A stretch of 64,000 nucleotides of DNA, taken from NCBI GenBank assembly GCA_947493945.1, contig CANLSR010000001.1:434001-498000 (forward strand), read 5' to 3'. Source of the DNA: an uncultured bacterium. Lineage in GTDB: Bacteria > Bacteroidota > Rhodothermia > Rhodothermales > Rubricoccaceae. The notes under the pieces were generated by a model. The model was not told the origin of the DNA and did not search any database. It worked only from the letters and a program-made list of their open reading frames with translations. Below, one piece after another: positions 53,943 to 64,000 of the stretch. Numbering within the stretch: the stretch's first letter is position 1; each line of letters starts with the position of its first letter. The position numbers and the translations under genes were made by a program.

Positions 53943-55514
53943 CTACGCGGCCTCCCCCGCCGCCAGCTGGCGGACCGCCTCGGCCTGCGCCTCCGCCCAC
54001 GCCGGGTCCCGGCCCGTCTCGCGGGCGACCAGGCCCGCGACCGTCGGGGCCGCCTCCGCCGACGCCTGGGCGTCCAGGAACAGGCCGCGCGTGCGACGGG
54101 CGAGCGCGTCGACGGCCGTCCGCGCCTGCTCCTCCCGGGCGGCCCAGACGATCTCGGCGCCCGTGACGGTGGGCAACCGCTCGTGCACCGGCGCCGCCAG
54201 CTCGGGCTCGGCCTCGGCCAGCTGGCGCACGCCGTCGGCGTCGGAGCCGTAGCCCGCGAACGGGGCGCCGTGGTCGATCAGCGCGTCGGGGAGCCACCCG
54301 TGCAGGCGGAGGTCGGCCGTGTCGGCGGGCCGGTCGTCCAGCCCGGCCGATTGGGCGGCGTGGTCGACGGCGTCCTCGGCCATGACGCGGTAGGTGGTCC
54401 ACTTGCCGCCCGTGACCGTCACCAGGCCGGACGCCGAGACCGTGACGACGTGCTCGCGCGACAGCGCCGCCGTGTCGTCGGCGTCGGGGTCCGAGATCAG
54501 CGGGCGCAGGCCGGCCCAGACGGCGCGGACGTCGGCACGGGTGGGCGCCGGCGTCAGGTAGCGGCCGGCGTGCTCCAGGATGTAGTCCACCTCGTCGTCC
54601 GACGGCTGGGGCTCGGCGGCCGGCCCGTCGACGGGCACGTCGGTGGTGCCCACGACGGTCTTGCCGAGCCACGGAATCGCGAACAGCACGCGGCCGTCGT
54701 CGGTCTTGGGCACCATCACGGCCGTCTCGCCAGGCAAGAACGATTGGTCGAGGACCACGTGGGCGCCGCGGCTGGGCTCCAGCATCGGCCGCGCGTCGGG
54801 CTTGTCCAGCCGGCGGACCTCGTCGGCCCAGACGCCGGTCGCGTTGATGACCACTTTGGCGCGGACCGAGCGCTCGTCGCCGTCCTCGCCGTCGCGCACC
54901 CGGAGCCCGTCGACGCGGCCGCCGGTGGCCTCGATGCCGACGCAGGCCGTGTGGTTCAAGACCACCGCGCCCAGGTCCGCCGCCGTCCGGGCCAGCGCGA
55001 GCGCCAGCCGGGCGTCGTCGAACTGGCCGTCGTAGTACAGCACGCCGCCGTCGAGCCCGTCGGGGCGGGCCGTCGGGACGCGCGCGACGTACTCGTCGCG
55101 CGAGAGCAGCTCGGTGTGGCCTAGCCCCAAGCTCATCGCCAGCCGGTCGTAGGCGAACAGGCCGGCGCCGTAGTACGGCTTTTCCCACCACGAGTAGGCC
55201 GGCACGGCAAAGGCGCGCGTGTGGGCGACGTGGGGCGCGTTGGCCAACAGCCGCCCGCGCTCGCGCAGCGCCTCGCGCACCAGCCGCACGTCGCCGCGCG
55301 CGAGGTAGCGCACGCCGCCGTGGACCAGCTTCGTCGACCGCGACGAGGTGCCGGCCCCGAAGTCGTCGCGCTCCACCAAGGCCACCGAGTAGCCACGCGC
55401 CGCCGCGTCGACGGCGCAGCCCAGCCCGGTCGCGCCGCCGCCGACGATGGCCACGTCGAAGGTCTCGGCGTCGGCCAGGGATTGGCGCATCGCGTCGCGC
55501 TGGAAGGGGATCAT
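53943..55514 (-). CDS. glpD: Aerobic glycerol-3-phosphate dehydrogenase
   Basis: FDVAIVGGGATGLGCAVDAAARGYSVALVERDDFGAGTSSRSTKLVHGGVRYL; VTVTGGKWTTYRVMAEDAVD. Confidence 0.95.
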   Translation of the reverse strand: MIPFQRDAMRQSLADAETFDVAIVGGGATGLGCAVDAAARGYSVALVERDDFGAGTSSRSTKLVHGGVRYLARGDVRLVREALRERGRLLANAPHVAHTRAFAVPAYSWWEKPYYGAGLFAYDRLAMSLGLGHTELLSRDEYVARVPTARPDGLDGGVLYYDGQFDDARLALALARTAADLGAVVLNHTACVGIEATGGRVDGLRVRDGEDGDERSVRAKVVINATGVWADEVRRLDKPDARPMLEPSRGAHVVLDQSFLPGETAVMVPKTDDGRVLFAIPWLGKTVVGTTDVPVDGPAAEPQPSDDEVDYILEHAGRYLTPAPTRADVRAVWAGLRPLISDPDADDTAALSREHVVTVSASGLVTVTGGKWTTYRVMAEDAVDHAAQSAGLDDRPADTADLRLHGWLPDALIDHGAPFAGYGSDADGVRQLAEAEPELAAPVHERLPTVTGAEIVWAAREEQARTAVDALARRTRGLFLDAQASAEAAPTVAGLVARETGRDPAWAEAQAEAVRQLAAGEAA

Positions 55515-55585
55515 CGGAGTGGCGGGGAGGGTTGGGGAGTGAAGCGCCCAGCCCCGCCTCCGGTTTCACGCGAGCGGATCTCGCG

Positions 55586-57094
55586 CTACGGCTCCTCCTG
55601 CCCCCAGTCGCGGGCGCGCGCGACGGCGCGCGCCCACTGCGCCCGCTGGCGGCGGACGTCGGCGCCCGAAGGCGTCCACCGCGCCGCCTCGGCCCACTGG
55701 CGGTCCAGGTCGGCGGAGGTCCACAGGCCCACGCCGAGTCCGGCGAGAAAGGCTGCGCCCAGGGCCGTCGTCTCGGGGATCGCGGGGCGGACGACCGGCA
55801 CGCCGATCTGGTCGGCCTGGGTCTGCATCAGCAGCCCGTTGGCCGTCATGCCGCCGTCGACGCGGAGCTCGGCCAATGGCGCGCCGCCGGGCCGGGCGTG
55901 CGCCACGTCGGCGGTCATGGCGTCGAGGAGGTCGGTCGCCTGGTGGGCGACGCCCTCCAGGGTGGCCCGGGCGATGTGGGCCGCGCTCGTCCCGCGCGTG
56001 ACGCCCAGCACGGCCCCCCGGGCGTACGGGTCCCAGTGGGGCGCGCCCAGGCCGGTAAAGGCCGGGACCACCACCACGCCGTCCGCGTCGGCGACGGACG
56101 CCGCCAGCGGCTCGACGGCGGCCGAGGCCCCGATGATGCCCAGCTCGTCGCGCAACCACTGGACGGCCGCGCCGGCCACGAAGACCGACCCCTCCAGCGC
56201 GTACTGCGCCGGCTGGTCGTCGATCTGCCACGCCAGCGTGGTGAGCAGGCCGTGCTCGCTGGCGACGGGCTCGGGCCCCGTTTGGTACAGCAAGAAGCAG
56301 CCCGTCCCGTACGTCGCCTTGGCCATGCCGGGCCGGGTGCAGCGCTGGCCGAACAAGGCCGCGTGCTGGTCGCCGGCGACGCCGGTGATGGGCACGGCCG
56401 CGCCCAGCACGTCGGGGTCGGTCTCGCCAAAGTTGCCCGACGACGGCCGGACCTCGGGCAAGACGGCGCGCGGCACGCGGAGCAACTCCAGCATCTCGTC
56501 GCTCCAGTCCAGCGCCGCGATGTCGAAGAGCATCGTCCGCCCCGCGTTGGTCACGTCGGTGGCGTGGACGCGGCCGCCGGTCAGGTTCCAGATCAGCCAG
56601 CTGTCGACCGTGCCGAAGGCCAGCTCCCCGGCCTCGGCCCGGTCTCGCGCGCCCGGCACGTGGTCCAGGACCCAGGCCAGCTTGGTGCCGGAAAAGTACG
56701 GGTCGAGCACCAGCCCGGTCCGCTGGCGGACCGCGTCGGCGTGGCCTTGATCGGCTAGGCGGGCGCAGACGTCGGCGGTGCGGCGGTCCTGCCAGACGAT
56801 GGCCCGGTGGACCGGCTCGCCGGTGGCGCGGTCCCAGACCACGGTCGTCTCGCGCTGGTTGGTGATGCCCAGCGCCGCCACGTCCGTCGCCTCGGCGCCG
56901 GCCTCCGCCAGCGCGGCGCGGGCGGTGGCGAGTTGCGTTTGCCAGATCTCGGCCGCGTCGTGCTCCACCCAGCCGGGGCGCGGAAAGTGCTGCTCAAACT
57001 CCCGCTGGGACTGAGCCACGACGGCGCCAGCTTGGTCGAAGAGGAGCGCGCGGGACGAGGTGGTGCCCTGGTCGAGGGCGAGGACGAACGGCAT
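55586..57094 (-). CDS. glpK: Glycerol kinase
   Basis: [90 protein letters not shown]. Confidence 0.96.
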   Translation of the reverse strand: MPFVLALDQGTTSSRALLFDQAGAVVAQSQREFEQHFPRPGWVEHDAAEIWQTQLATARAALAEAGAEATDVAALGITNQRETTVVWDRATGEPVHRAIVWQDRRTADVCARLADQGHADAVRQRTGLVLDPYFSGTKLAWVLDHVPGARDRAEAGELAFGTVDSWLIWNLTGGRVHATDVTNAGRTMLFDIAALDWSDEMLELLRVPRAVLPEVRPSSGNFGETDPDVLGAAVPITGVAGDQHAALFGQRCTRPGMAKATYGTGCFLLYQTGPEPVASEHGLLTTLAWQIDDQPAQYALEGSVFVAGAAVQWLRDELGIIGASAAVEPLAASVADADGVVVVPAFTGLGAPHWDPYARGAVLGVTRGTSAAHIARATLEGVAHQATDLLDAMTADVAHARPGGAPLAELRVDGGMTANGLLMQTQADQIGVPVVRPAIPETTALGAAFLAGLGVGLWTSADLDRQWAEAARWTPSGADVRRQRAQWARAVARARDWGQEEP

Positions 57095-57234
57095 GGCGGG
57101 GCGGGCGGCGGGGCCTCAGCATACCGCACGGCCCGGCCGTCGGCCTGGGCGGCCGGGAACCCCCGGTCCGCCCGGGACGCATTAAGACCCGCGCCGGACG
57201 GGCCGATACGCTCCGCCTCCCACCGCGTCGACCG

Positions 57235-58854
57235 ATGGCCCCGAAACCGCGCCCGCAACCGCTGCCGTTCACCTCGTTCGGCTGGTCGTTCGCGGGCGCG
57301 CTGCTGATCGCGTTCAGCCTGCCGCCCGTCGGCGCGTTCCCGCTGGCCTGGGTCGGGCTGGTGCCGCTGCTGGCGCGGTGGTCCGTCCGCCGGCCGTCGG
57401 TCGACTACGCTCGGGAGCTCTACGCGCTGCTCCTGACCACGAGCTGCTGCGTCGGCTTTTGGTTGCTGTTCAACCCCGATCCCGGCACGGCGGCGCTGGG
57501 CGGCCTGAGCCTGTTCCTCGTCCCCGTCCCCCTGACGCTGGCGTTCGTGGTGGCCGGGCTGGTGCGCGAGCGCGCCGGGCTCTACGCCGGCCTGCTGGCG
57601 CTGGCGCTCAACGTGCTCGCGGCCGAGTTCCTGACCCTGGCCGCCAACGTGTCCATGCCGTGGATGCTGCTGGGCCACACCCAGGTCGAGGCCGTCGACT
57701 TTATCCAGATGGCGGACCTGGGCGGCGTGCTCCTGCTGAGCCTGTGGGTGCTCCTCCTCAACACGACCGCGTTCCTGGCGCTGCCGCGGACGGGCCGCGT
57801 CGGCGAGCGGACGGGCCAGCGCGGCGCCACGATCGCGCTGTTCACCGCGCTGCTGGCGCTGCCCGTCGCCTACGGCAGCATCCGCACGGCCCAGGCGGAT
57901 GTGCCGGCCGGCTACACGCGCGTCGCCATCGTCCAGCCGGGCCTGGCGCCGAGCGAGTGGGACGACCACGAGCCCGCGGCCAAGGTGGACTACCTCGCCG
58001 GCCTCTCCGACGACCTTATCGACGCGTGGCGCCCGGCGGGGGCGGACTCGCTCGCGCCGCCCTCGCGCAGCCGGGCGCGCGGCGAGCTCGGGCTGGTGAT
58101 CTGGCCCCAGTCGTCGCTGCCGTACATGGGCACCGACCGCGGCGAGCGCCAGCTCTACGAGCGGCTGGAGCGGTGGTGCGCCCAGCGCGGCGTGGCGCTG
58201 CTGGCCGGGGCCACCACCGGCACCGCCGACGTCGACCGCCAGCAGGGCCGGCCGGACGCGTCGGACCTCGCCAACTCGGCCGTCCTGATCCGCCCCGACA
58301 AGCCGGTGCTCCGCTACGACCAGATGCGGCGCGTGCCGTTCGCCGACGTCCAGGCCGCGACGGGCTCCAGCCGCGTCTTGCTGAGCACGGGCTCGACGGA
58401 CATCGCGACGGCCGTCGGCTTCGAGTCCATGTACGGCGACCACGTGCGGCGCTTTACCCAACAGGGCGCCGGCCTGATCGTGGCCTTGTCCCGCAACGAC
58501 TTGTGGGGACGCTCGGCCGGCCTGTACCAGCACCTCCAGTTTACCCGGCTGCGCGCCATCGAGTCGCGCCGGGCCGTGGTGCTCTCGACCGTCAGCGGCG
58601 TCTCGGCCCTGATCCTGCCCGGCGGCGACGTCGAGGAGATCGCGGGCTGGATGGACCAGGACGTGGCCGGGGTCGACGTGCCCACGTTCCGCGGCGAGAC
58701 GTTCTACGTGCGCCACGGCGACTGGGTGGGCCAGTGGGCGTTGGCGCTGGCGCTGGCGTTCAACCTGGGCGTGATCGGGCTGAGCGTGGTCGCCCCGGAG
58801 GCGCTGCCGGACCGGTCGGCCTTTGGGCGCCGCGCGCTCGGCGTCCGGGCCTAG
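57235..58854 (+). CDS. lnt: Apolipoprotein N-acyltransferase
   Basis: Multi-TM N-term, nitrilase-like C-term (VIWPQSSLPYMG; FESMYGDHVRRFTQQGAGLIVALSRNDLWG). Confidence 0.88.
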   Translation: MAPKPRPQPLPFTSFGWSFAGALLIAFSLPPVGAFPLAWVGLVPLLARWSVRRPSVDYARELYALLLTTSCCVGFWLLFNPDPGTAALGGLSLFLVPVPLTLAFVVAGLVRERAGLYAGLLALALNVLAAEFLTLAANVSMPWMLLGHTQVEAVDFIQMADLGGVLLLSLWVLLLNTTAFLALPRTGRVGERTGQRGATIALFTALLALPVAYGSIRTAQADVPAGYTRVAIVQPGLAPSEWDDHEPAAKVDYLAGLSDDLIDAWRPAGADSLAPPSRSRARGELGLVIWPQSSLPYMGTDRGERQLYERLERWCAQRGVALLAGATTGTADVDRQQGRPDASDLANSAVLIRPDKPVLRYDQMRRVPFADVQAATGSSRVLLSTGSTDIATAVGFESMYGDHVRRFTQQGAGLIVALSRNDLWGRSAGLYQHLQFTRLRAIESRRAVVLSTVSGVSALILPGGDVEEIAGWMDQDVAGVDVPTFRGETFYVRHGDWVGQWALALALAFNLGVIGLSVVAPEALPDRSAFGRRALGVRA

Positions 58855-59015
58855 CCGCCACGGCGCGAACCGCCAGCGCGCCGGGGCCGAGGTGGAGGCC
58901 CCGAGGCGGACGGCGTGGCGGAGAGGGAACGGAGCGAAGAGGGAACGGAGAGTGCCGGCGCGCGGCGCCGAGACGCCCGCCAGGGCCTACCCTTCCAGGC
59001 TCCGGCCTCCCCCCC

Positions 59016-59603
59016 ATGCTCGTCCTCCGCGCCCCCCTGGTCCTGGCCTCGGCCTCGCCGCGCCGCCGCGACCTGCTCGCCCGCCTGGGCCTGGCGTTCA
59101 CCGTCTCCCCCAGCGACGCCGACGAGACGTGGCCGGCCGACCTCGCGACCGGCCCCGCCGCCCAAGCCGTCGCGCTCCGCAAGGCCCGCGCCGTGCCCGC
59201 GCCCGGCGCGCTGGTGCTGGCGGCCGACACCGTCGTGGTGCTGGACGGCCAGGTCCTGGGCAAGCCGGCCGACGCCGACCAGGCCGCCGCGACGCTGCGC
59301 CGGCTCAGCGGCCGGACGCACGAGGTGGTCACCGGGCTGGCGCTGGCGGCCGGCGGGCGCGAGACGACGGCGCACGAGACCACGCGCGTCACGTTTGCGG
59401 CGCTCACCGACGCCGAGATCGCCGCCTACGTCGCCACGGGATCACCGCTCGACAAGGCCGGGTCGTACGGCATCCAGGACGACCTGGGCGCGCTGCTCGT
59501 GGAGCGCATCGACGGCGACTACTTCAACGTGGTCGGCCTCCCGCTGCGCCGCCTCTACGACACGCTCCGCCGGTTCGTCCCCGACCTCGTCACCGTCGCC
59601 TGA
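59016..59603 (+). CDS. maf: Maf family nucleotide pyrophosphatase
   Basis: LVLASASPRRRDLLARLGL; KARAVPAPGALVLAADTVVVLDGQVLGKP; GSYGIQDDLGALLVERIDGDYFNVVGLPL. Confidence 0.94.
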   Translation: MLVLRAPLVLASASPRRRDLLARLGLAFTVSPSDADETWPADLATGPAAQAVALRKARAVPAPGALVLAADTVVVLDGQVLGKPADADQAAATLRRLSGRTHEVVTGLALAAGGRETTAHETTRVTFAALTDAEIAAYVATGSPLDKAGSYGIQDDLGALLVERIDGDYFNVVGLPLRRLYDTLRRFVPDLVTVA

Positions 59604-59605
59604 CC

Positions 59606-60142
59606 ATGCTCCGCCTCCTGACCGCCGCCCTCGCCTTCTCCGCGCTCGCCGCCTGCGGCGACGCCGAGTCGCCGGCCCCGGAGCCCGCCCCGCCCGTCCC
59701 CGACGCGCCCGCCGGCGACGCCGGCCGCCAGTCGGTGGCGGACGTCGTGGCGGCCAGCCCGCGCCTGCGCACGACGGCCCGCCTGCTCGCGGTCGCCGGC
59801 CTGGACGCCACGCTCCGCGACACGGCCCGCACCTGGACGCTGTTCGCCCCCTCGGACGACGCCTGGGCCGCGTTGGGCGACGACGCTGTGGCCGGGCTCG
59901 AAGCGGACCCCGCCGCTGCCCGGGCCACCTTGCTGTCGCATGTGCTGGGCACCCGGATGCTCTCGGCCGACGTCTTCCCCGACCTGGCGTTCGAGTCGGA
60001 GGGCGGCGCCGAGGTCTCGTTTCTAGAGACCGACGCCGGGCTGGCGGTGCGCGGCTTGGACGGGACGGGCCAGATTACCGACGCCGACCTGGACGCCGAC
60101 AACGGCGTGGTGCACATCGTCGACGCGGTGCTGGAGCGCTAG
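59606..60142 (+). CDS. Fasciclin-domain lipoprotein
   Basis: Lipobox SALAAC; TWTLFAPSDDAWAALG ... LLSHVLGTRMLSADV ... DADNGVVHIVDAVL. Confidence 0.88.
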   Translation: MLRLLTAALAFSALAACGDAESPAPEPAPPVPDAPAGDAGRQSVADVVAASPRLRTTARLLAVAGLDATLRDTARTWTLFAPSDDAWAALGDDAVAGLEADPAAARATLLSHVLGTRMLSADVFPDLAFESEGGAEVSFLETDAGLAVRGLDGTGQITDADLDADNGVVHIVDAVLER

Positions 60143-60351
60143 CGGCGCGTCAGAGGTGGTTGCGCCAGGATCGAGCCCAGGTGCAGGCCCTCGTGGTACA
60201 GGTTGAACCGGAGCGCGTCCTCGGCCGACGCCAACACCACGCCCGGAGTGGTCGTGTACTCGCGGAAGGGGCGGAGGGCGCCGGCGCGGAGGTCGGCCTC
60301 GGCCTGCTCGGGCAGCGACAAAAAGGCGTCGCAGATGCCCATGGCCAACAT
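60139..60351 (-). pseudogene. Truncated DinB-like fragment (C-terminal part only)
   Basis: ALRFNLYHEGLHLGSILAQ is a DinB-superfamily-like C-terminal motif; expected N-terminal bundle is absent and sequence composition changes immediately upstream. Confidence 0.5.
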
Positions 60352-60566
60352 GGCAGTCCCGCCTCAAACCTGCATGTGGCGTTGCGATCCCAGTAGGGTT
60401 TGCCTAGTAACTTCGGCAGTAGATCCGCAGGAGGTTCGGCCCCGATATGCTGTCGAACGGGATGTCTTGGCCGAACGCGGCATCTCTCTTTGGCTGTCGT
60501 CTGACCGTGTACTTTGGCCACCTAACGACTCAGCGTCGGCACTCCGTTACCTCCCTCATATTTGTC

Positions 60567-62057
60567 ATGCCGAGAGACCGCGACGACCAAGCCACTCAAG
60601 TCCGATCGGGACTGACCACGCGGGTTGACGACGCGTCGATACCTCTTGTAATTGATCTCGATGGGACGCTGCTCGCGTCGGACGTTCTCTGGGAGTCCGT
60701 CGTCGCCATGTTGAAGCAGCGTCCTCTCGGGGTGTGGCGTTTGCCCCTCTGGACACTTAAAGGGAAGGCCCAGTTCAAGAAGCTCCTGGCGACGTCGACT
60801 CAGCTCAACGTCGCCACGCTTCCCTACCACGACGAGATCGTCGCCTACGCGGAGCAGGCCCGCGAGCAAGGGCGCGAGGTCGTCCTGGCGACTGCTACCG
60901 ACATCACAGTCGCGAACGCCGTCGCGGCTCACCTGGGCGTGTTCTCACGCGTGCTAGCCAGCGATGGCGACACAAATCTGAGCGGAGCCGCCAAACTGGA
61001 AACCATCCGTGAGGCGCTCGGGACTGGTCAGCAGTTCGAGTACGTAGGGAATGCCATGGTGGATATGCCCATTTGGTCGGGGGCGGCTCGAGCCGTTGTC
61101 GTTGGAGGCTCACCCCTCCTCGAGCGCCGAATCCGCCGGACCTTCCCGACGATCCACAGCCTACCGATAGCTCGGGCACGACCGACGTTGCGCACTTATG
61201 CCAAGGCGATCCGGCTGCACCAATGGGTCAAGAACCTCCTCGTCTTTCTTCCTCTTCTGCTGGCCCACCGCCTGACCGACGGCAGCAGCGTCGTGGCCGC
61301 GAGCATCGGGTTTCTGGCGTTCTCGCTCACCGCATCTGCGATCTACATCCTCAACGACCTGCTGGATCTAGAAGACGACCGGGTGCACGCCAGCAAGCGA
61401 TTCCGCCCCTTCGCACGCGGTACCGTTCCTATTACGCATGGCATAGCGATCGCTTTCGTCTTTGCCACGACCGCAATGGCTATGGCTGCAGTAGCGTTGC
61501 CGACCTCGTTTGGGGTTCTGCTGGGCGTTTACGTGTTGCTTACGACGGCGTATTCGTTCTGGCTCAAGCAGGTCGCAATCGTGGACGTCATCATGCTGTC
61601 GAGCCTTTATACCCTCCGCATTTTCGCCGGAGGGGCTGCGGCCAGTGTGTACATCTCCGAGTGGCTCATTGGATTCTCGGTGTTCTTTTTCTTCAGCCTC
61701 GCGATGGCCAAGCGGCGCGCTGAACTGAGCCTTCTAAAACCGGACACTAGTGCCCGCGGCAGAGACTACTCCACCGCCGACGCCCCGGTGATCGAAAACC
61801 TCGGGGGGGCGTCAGGACTCGTTTCGGTGCTCGTGCTCGCACTTTACATCAACGGGGATGACGTCCAACTGCTCTATAGCCGACCGGCCGTGCTGTGGCC
61901 CATCGCGCTCCTGTTGCTGTACTGGATCACCCGCATCTGGCTTCTGGCAAGCCGTGGGGAGCTGCACGACGACCCCATTGTGTTCGCGATCCGCGACCGC
62001 ACCAGCTATGTGGTCGGGCTTTGCGCCGCGGCCCTCATTATCCTAGCGAGCTTGTAA
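60567..62057 (+). CDS. HAD-like phosphatase fused to UbiA-family prenyltransferase (DPPR synthase-like)
   Basis: VIDLDGTLLASDVLWESV HAD motif; KNLLVFLPLLLAHRL, YILNDLLDLEDDRVHASKRFRPFARG UbiA motif. Confidence 0.88.
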   Translation: MPRDRDDQATQVRSGLTTRVDDASIPLVIDLDGTLLASDVLWESVVAMLKQRPLGVWRLPLWTLKGKAQFKKLLATSTQLNVATLPYHDEIVAYAEQAREQGREVVLATATDITVANAVAAHLGVFSRVLASDGDTNLSGAAKLETIREALGTGQQFEYVGNAMVDMPIWSGAARAVVVGGSPLLERRIRRTFPTIHSLPIARARPTLRTYAKAIRLHQWVKNLLVFLPLLLAHRLTDGSSVVAASIGFLAFSLTASAIYILNDLLDLEDDRVHASKRFRPFARGTVPITHGIAIAFVFATTAMAMAAVALPTSFGVLLGVYVLLTTAYSFWLKQVAIVDVIMLSSLYTLRIFAGGAAASVYISEWLIGFSVFFFFSLAMAKRRAELSLLKPDTSARGRDYSTADAPVIENLGGASGLVSVLVLALYINGDDVQLLYSRPAVLWPIALLLLYWITRIWLLASRGELHDDPIVFAIRDRTSYVVGLCAAALIILASL

Positions 62058-62109
62058 CCTCATAGAATGGAGCGACACCCGCCCTTCTCCAGTCCCCCGC
62101 CCTCCACGC

Positions 62110-63591
62110 ATGGTTGACCAAGGACGACTCCCACCAGCATTCTGGATTCTGACGGCCCTTGCTCTTCTATTCGTCGTCGTCCGTGGCTATCTGAGTTTCC
62201 ATGAGGTGCCCATCCCTCTAGGCGACGCCGTCTGGTTCTATCCCATCGCGTACACGTTTGCCAACAAGGGGACGCTGGCACATCCGTTTCTCAACCCACT
62301 CGCTGATAGCGGGGGCGGGGCGCTTGTCTGGCATGGCTGGCTGTATCCCTACGTGATGGGTACGCTGGCCCGGTGGACCGGGGGCACGATGAGGGCGGTG
62401 TACCTGGGTGAAGTACTACTGATGGCGGTGGGCCTGATGGCCGCGCTACGCCTCGTCGCGCAGCGTCTGGACAGACACCGCCTGCTCGCCGGAGCCGTCG
62501 TAGTTGTCGCAGGTAGTGCCTTGTGGGCCAGCGCTGGTCGGCCGGAGTTGCTAGCCCTCGTACTGCTGATGTGGGGCGTCGTGTTTCTGCCCTACCTGCG
62601 CGGATGGACTCTACCCCTGGCGGGAGGCGTTCTACTAGGCTTGGTCGCCATCACTCAGCCGACAGTTGGCCTCCTGGCGGCTCTCGCACTCACGGTTGCT
62701 TTCGCTTACACCTACGCGTGGCGTATCTGCCTAGCCTACACAGCTGCAGCCGCCGCTGCGGCCTTGCTCACGACCGTCATCGCTACGTGGGCGCTGTATC
62801 CGTACGGGGTCGGAGTGTGGTTGGGTGGCCTCGCAGAGCACGCTGCACGAACAGCAAGCCGGCAGAATGACCGTTTAGGCTACTACTTCCTCTTCCTTCC
62901 CAATCAGCCCCTAGTAGGGCTGTGGTTCGTGCTTGGGGCCGGTGTCGGGGGGTGGCTTCTCGCATCTCGCCGCGCTCGGCCCGGTGCCCCCCTCGTGTTC
63001 GGCGGGACGCTGGTCCTCTTGGCGGCAGCAGCATGGTACTTGGGCGTGCGTGTCCCCCCGACCCACTACAACATCACGGTCTTCGTCCCACTGATCGCTT
63101 GGCTCGTCGCCATTGTATATGCCCGTATTCGGGATGGACGGATGCGGCGCCTGATTCAGGTGAGCGTTGTCGGGCTGGCGATCTCGATCGGGCTTGGGAC
63201 GGCGCGAGTGGCGCTCGTGGCCGTGTCGTCCTTGACCACCGGCGTGAGAGCCAACGCTGCCGAGGCGGGGGTTGAGACCTACCTCCGTGCGGGGCATCGC
63301 GTGACCGTGCCCGCGAGCCTTCTTGCAGCTATGCCTGCGCTGCATGGCCGCGACGGAGTCCAGCCGGCCAGTGACCGACACGACGCCGGCAACTTGTTAG
63401 TCGTTCAGCAAGCGGGGTCTGGCCAAGTGGCAGCCCCCACTGTTCCCGGCCACAAACTGCTGGAGGACCGGTTCCGGCCTCACCCGGTGACGCTGGGCGG
63501 AGTCCGCATCGCTAACACACCGCTGACGTACGAGTTGGCCGTGTACCGTCCAGAGGCATCCAAATCGGAAAACGACCTTGTCCGTGAGTGA
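62110..63591 (+). CDS. Polytopic membrane protein, glycosyltransferase-39/ArnT-like
   Basis: About 10 TM helices; N-term FHEVPIPLGDAVWFYPIAYTFANKGTLAHPFLNP resembles GT39-type proteins. Confidence 0.6.
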   Translation: MVDQGRLPPAFWILTALALLFVVVRGYLSFHEVPIPLGDAVWFYPIAYTFANKGTLAHPFLNPLADSGGGALVWHGWLYPYVMGTLARWTGGTMRAVYLGEVLLMAVGLMAALRLVAQRLDRHRLLAGAVVVVAGSALWASAGRPELLALVLLMWGVVFLPYLRGWTLPLAGGVLLGLVAITQPTVGLLAALALTVAFAYTYAWRICLAYTAAAAAAALLTTVIATWALYPYGVGVWLGGLAEHAARTASRQNDRLGYYFLFLPNQPLVGLWFVLGAGVGGWLLASRRARPGAPLVFGGTLVLLAAAAWYLGVRVPPTHYNITVFVPLIAWLVAIVYARIRDGRMRRLIQVSVVGLAISIGLGTARVALVAVSSLTTGVRANAAEAGVETYLRAGHRVTVPASLLAAMPALHGRDGVQPASDRHDAGNLLVVQQAGSGQVAAPTVPGHKLLEDRFRPHPVTLGGVRIANTPLTYELAVYRPEASKSENDLVRE

Positions 63592-64000
63592 GCCTGCCAT
63601 CTCCCCGGGGCCTGCCGAGACGCCCCCCGGCCCCAATGAACGCTTGCTCCGGTGGGAGCGCTCAATGTTGGTCGTCGTGGTTGCTGCCGTCGGCGTTTAC
63701 GCAGGTCTGGTCCTGTGGAGCGGATTAAAGACCAACCTCCTGTTTCTAAAAACCATCGAATGGGAAGCCATCGCCCTCGCCCTCTCGTTCATCGGGGGCG
63801 GATTCGTACTCCGATTTTTACGGTGGCACTGGTACCTTCGGACGGTTGGCGTATCCGTATCCGGAGCCGATAGCTTCTCCATCTTTATGTTGGGGTTCGC
63901 TATGACGGCGACGCCGGGCAAGGTGGGCGAAGCAATCAAAGCGGTCATGCTCAAACGCCGCTTTGGTGTGCCAATGGCCCGAAGCGGGGCAGTCGTGTTC
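63584..64000 (+). CDS. Lysylphosphatidylglycerol synthase TM-region (UPF0104-like) flippase-type protein, partial at 3' edge
   Basis: GTG start overlapping upstream stop; translated frame contains FIGGGFVLRFLRWHWYLRTVGV...FMLGFAMTATPGKVGEAIKAVMLKRRFGVPMARS. Confidence 0.75.
   Translation, partial: MSEPAISPGPAETPPGPNERLLRWERSMLVVVVAAVGVYAGLVLWSGLKTNLLFLKTIEWEAIALALSFIGGGFVLRFLRWHWYLRTVGVSVSGADSFSIFMLGFAMTATPGKVGEAIKAVMLKRRFGVPMARSGAVVF

Noticed and set aside
60447-60566. Extended N-terminus of the HAD-UbiA ORF (MLSNGMSWPNAASLFGCRLT...)
   Set aside because: Upstream extension has no HAD/UbiA features; MPRDRDDQ start at 60567 fits better.

Overview
This is a high-GC (roughly 70%) bacterial chromosome segment. 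Gene content (PorX with a PglZ-type domain, split atp operon, many S9 peptidases) fits a Bacteroidota/Rhodothermota-type genome, possibly Rubricoccaceae-like; this placement is inferred, not searched. Most of the window is housekeeping: an atp operon without beta/epsilon subunits, purN-purH, nadE, thrS, infC, rpsT, acs, glpK-glpD, lnt, maf, two tRNAs, and several secreted hydrolases and peptidases. At about 60.36 kb the composition shifts to lower GC next to a truncated DinB-like fragment, and an envelope/polysaccharide-type locus begins (HAD-UbiA fusion, polytopic membrane protein, LPG-synthase-like protein running off the edge). The strongest candidates for undescribed biology are: (1) a 32-aa peptide with 12 Cys, encoded between a promoter/operator and an intrinsic-terminator-like hairpin that sits 8 nt upstream of an ArsR/SmtB-family repressor gene, i.e. 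a mini metallothionein or a polycysteine attenuator; (2) a dispersed family of intergenic inverted repeats built on CCGCTGGCGG/CCGCCAGCGG, often just after stop codons; (3) an infC that appears to start at AUA; (4) an alpha/beta hydrolase-ArsR-SdpI operon with a possible operator over a TATAAT box. All calls come from reading the sequence and supplied translations; no database search was run.
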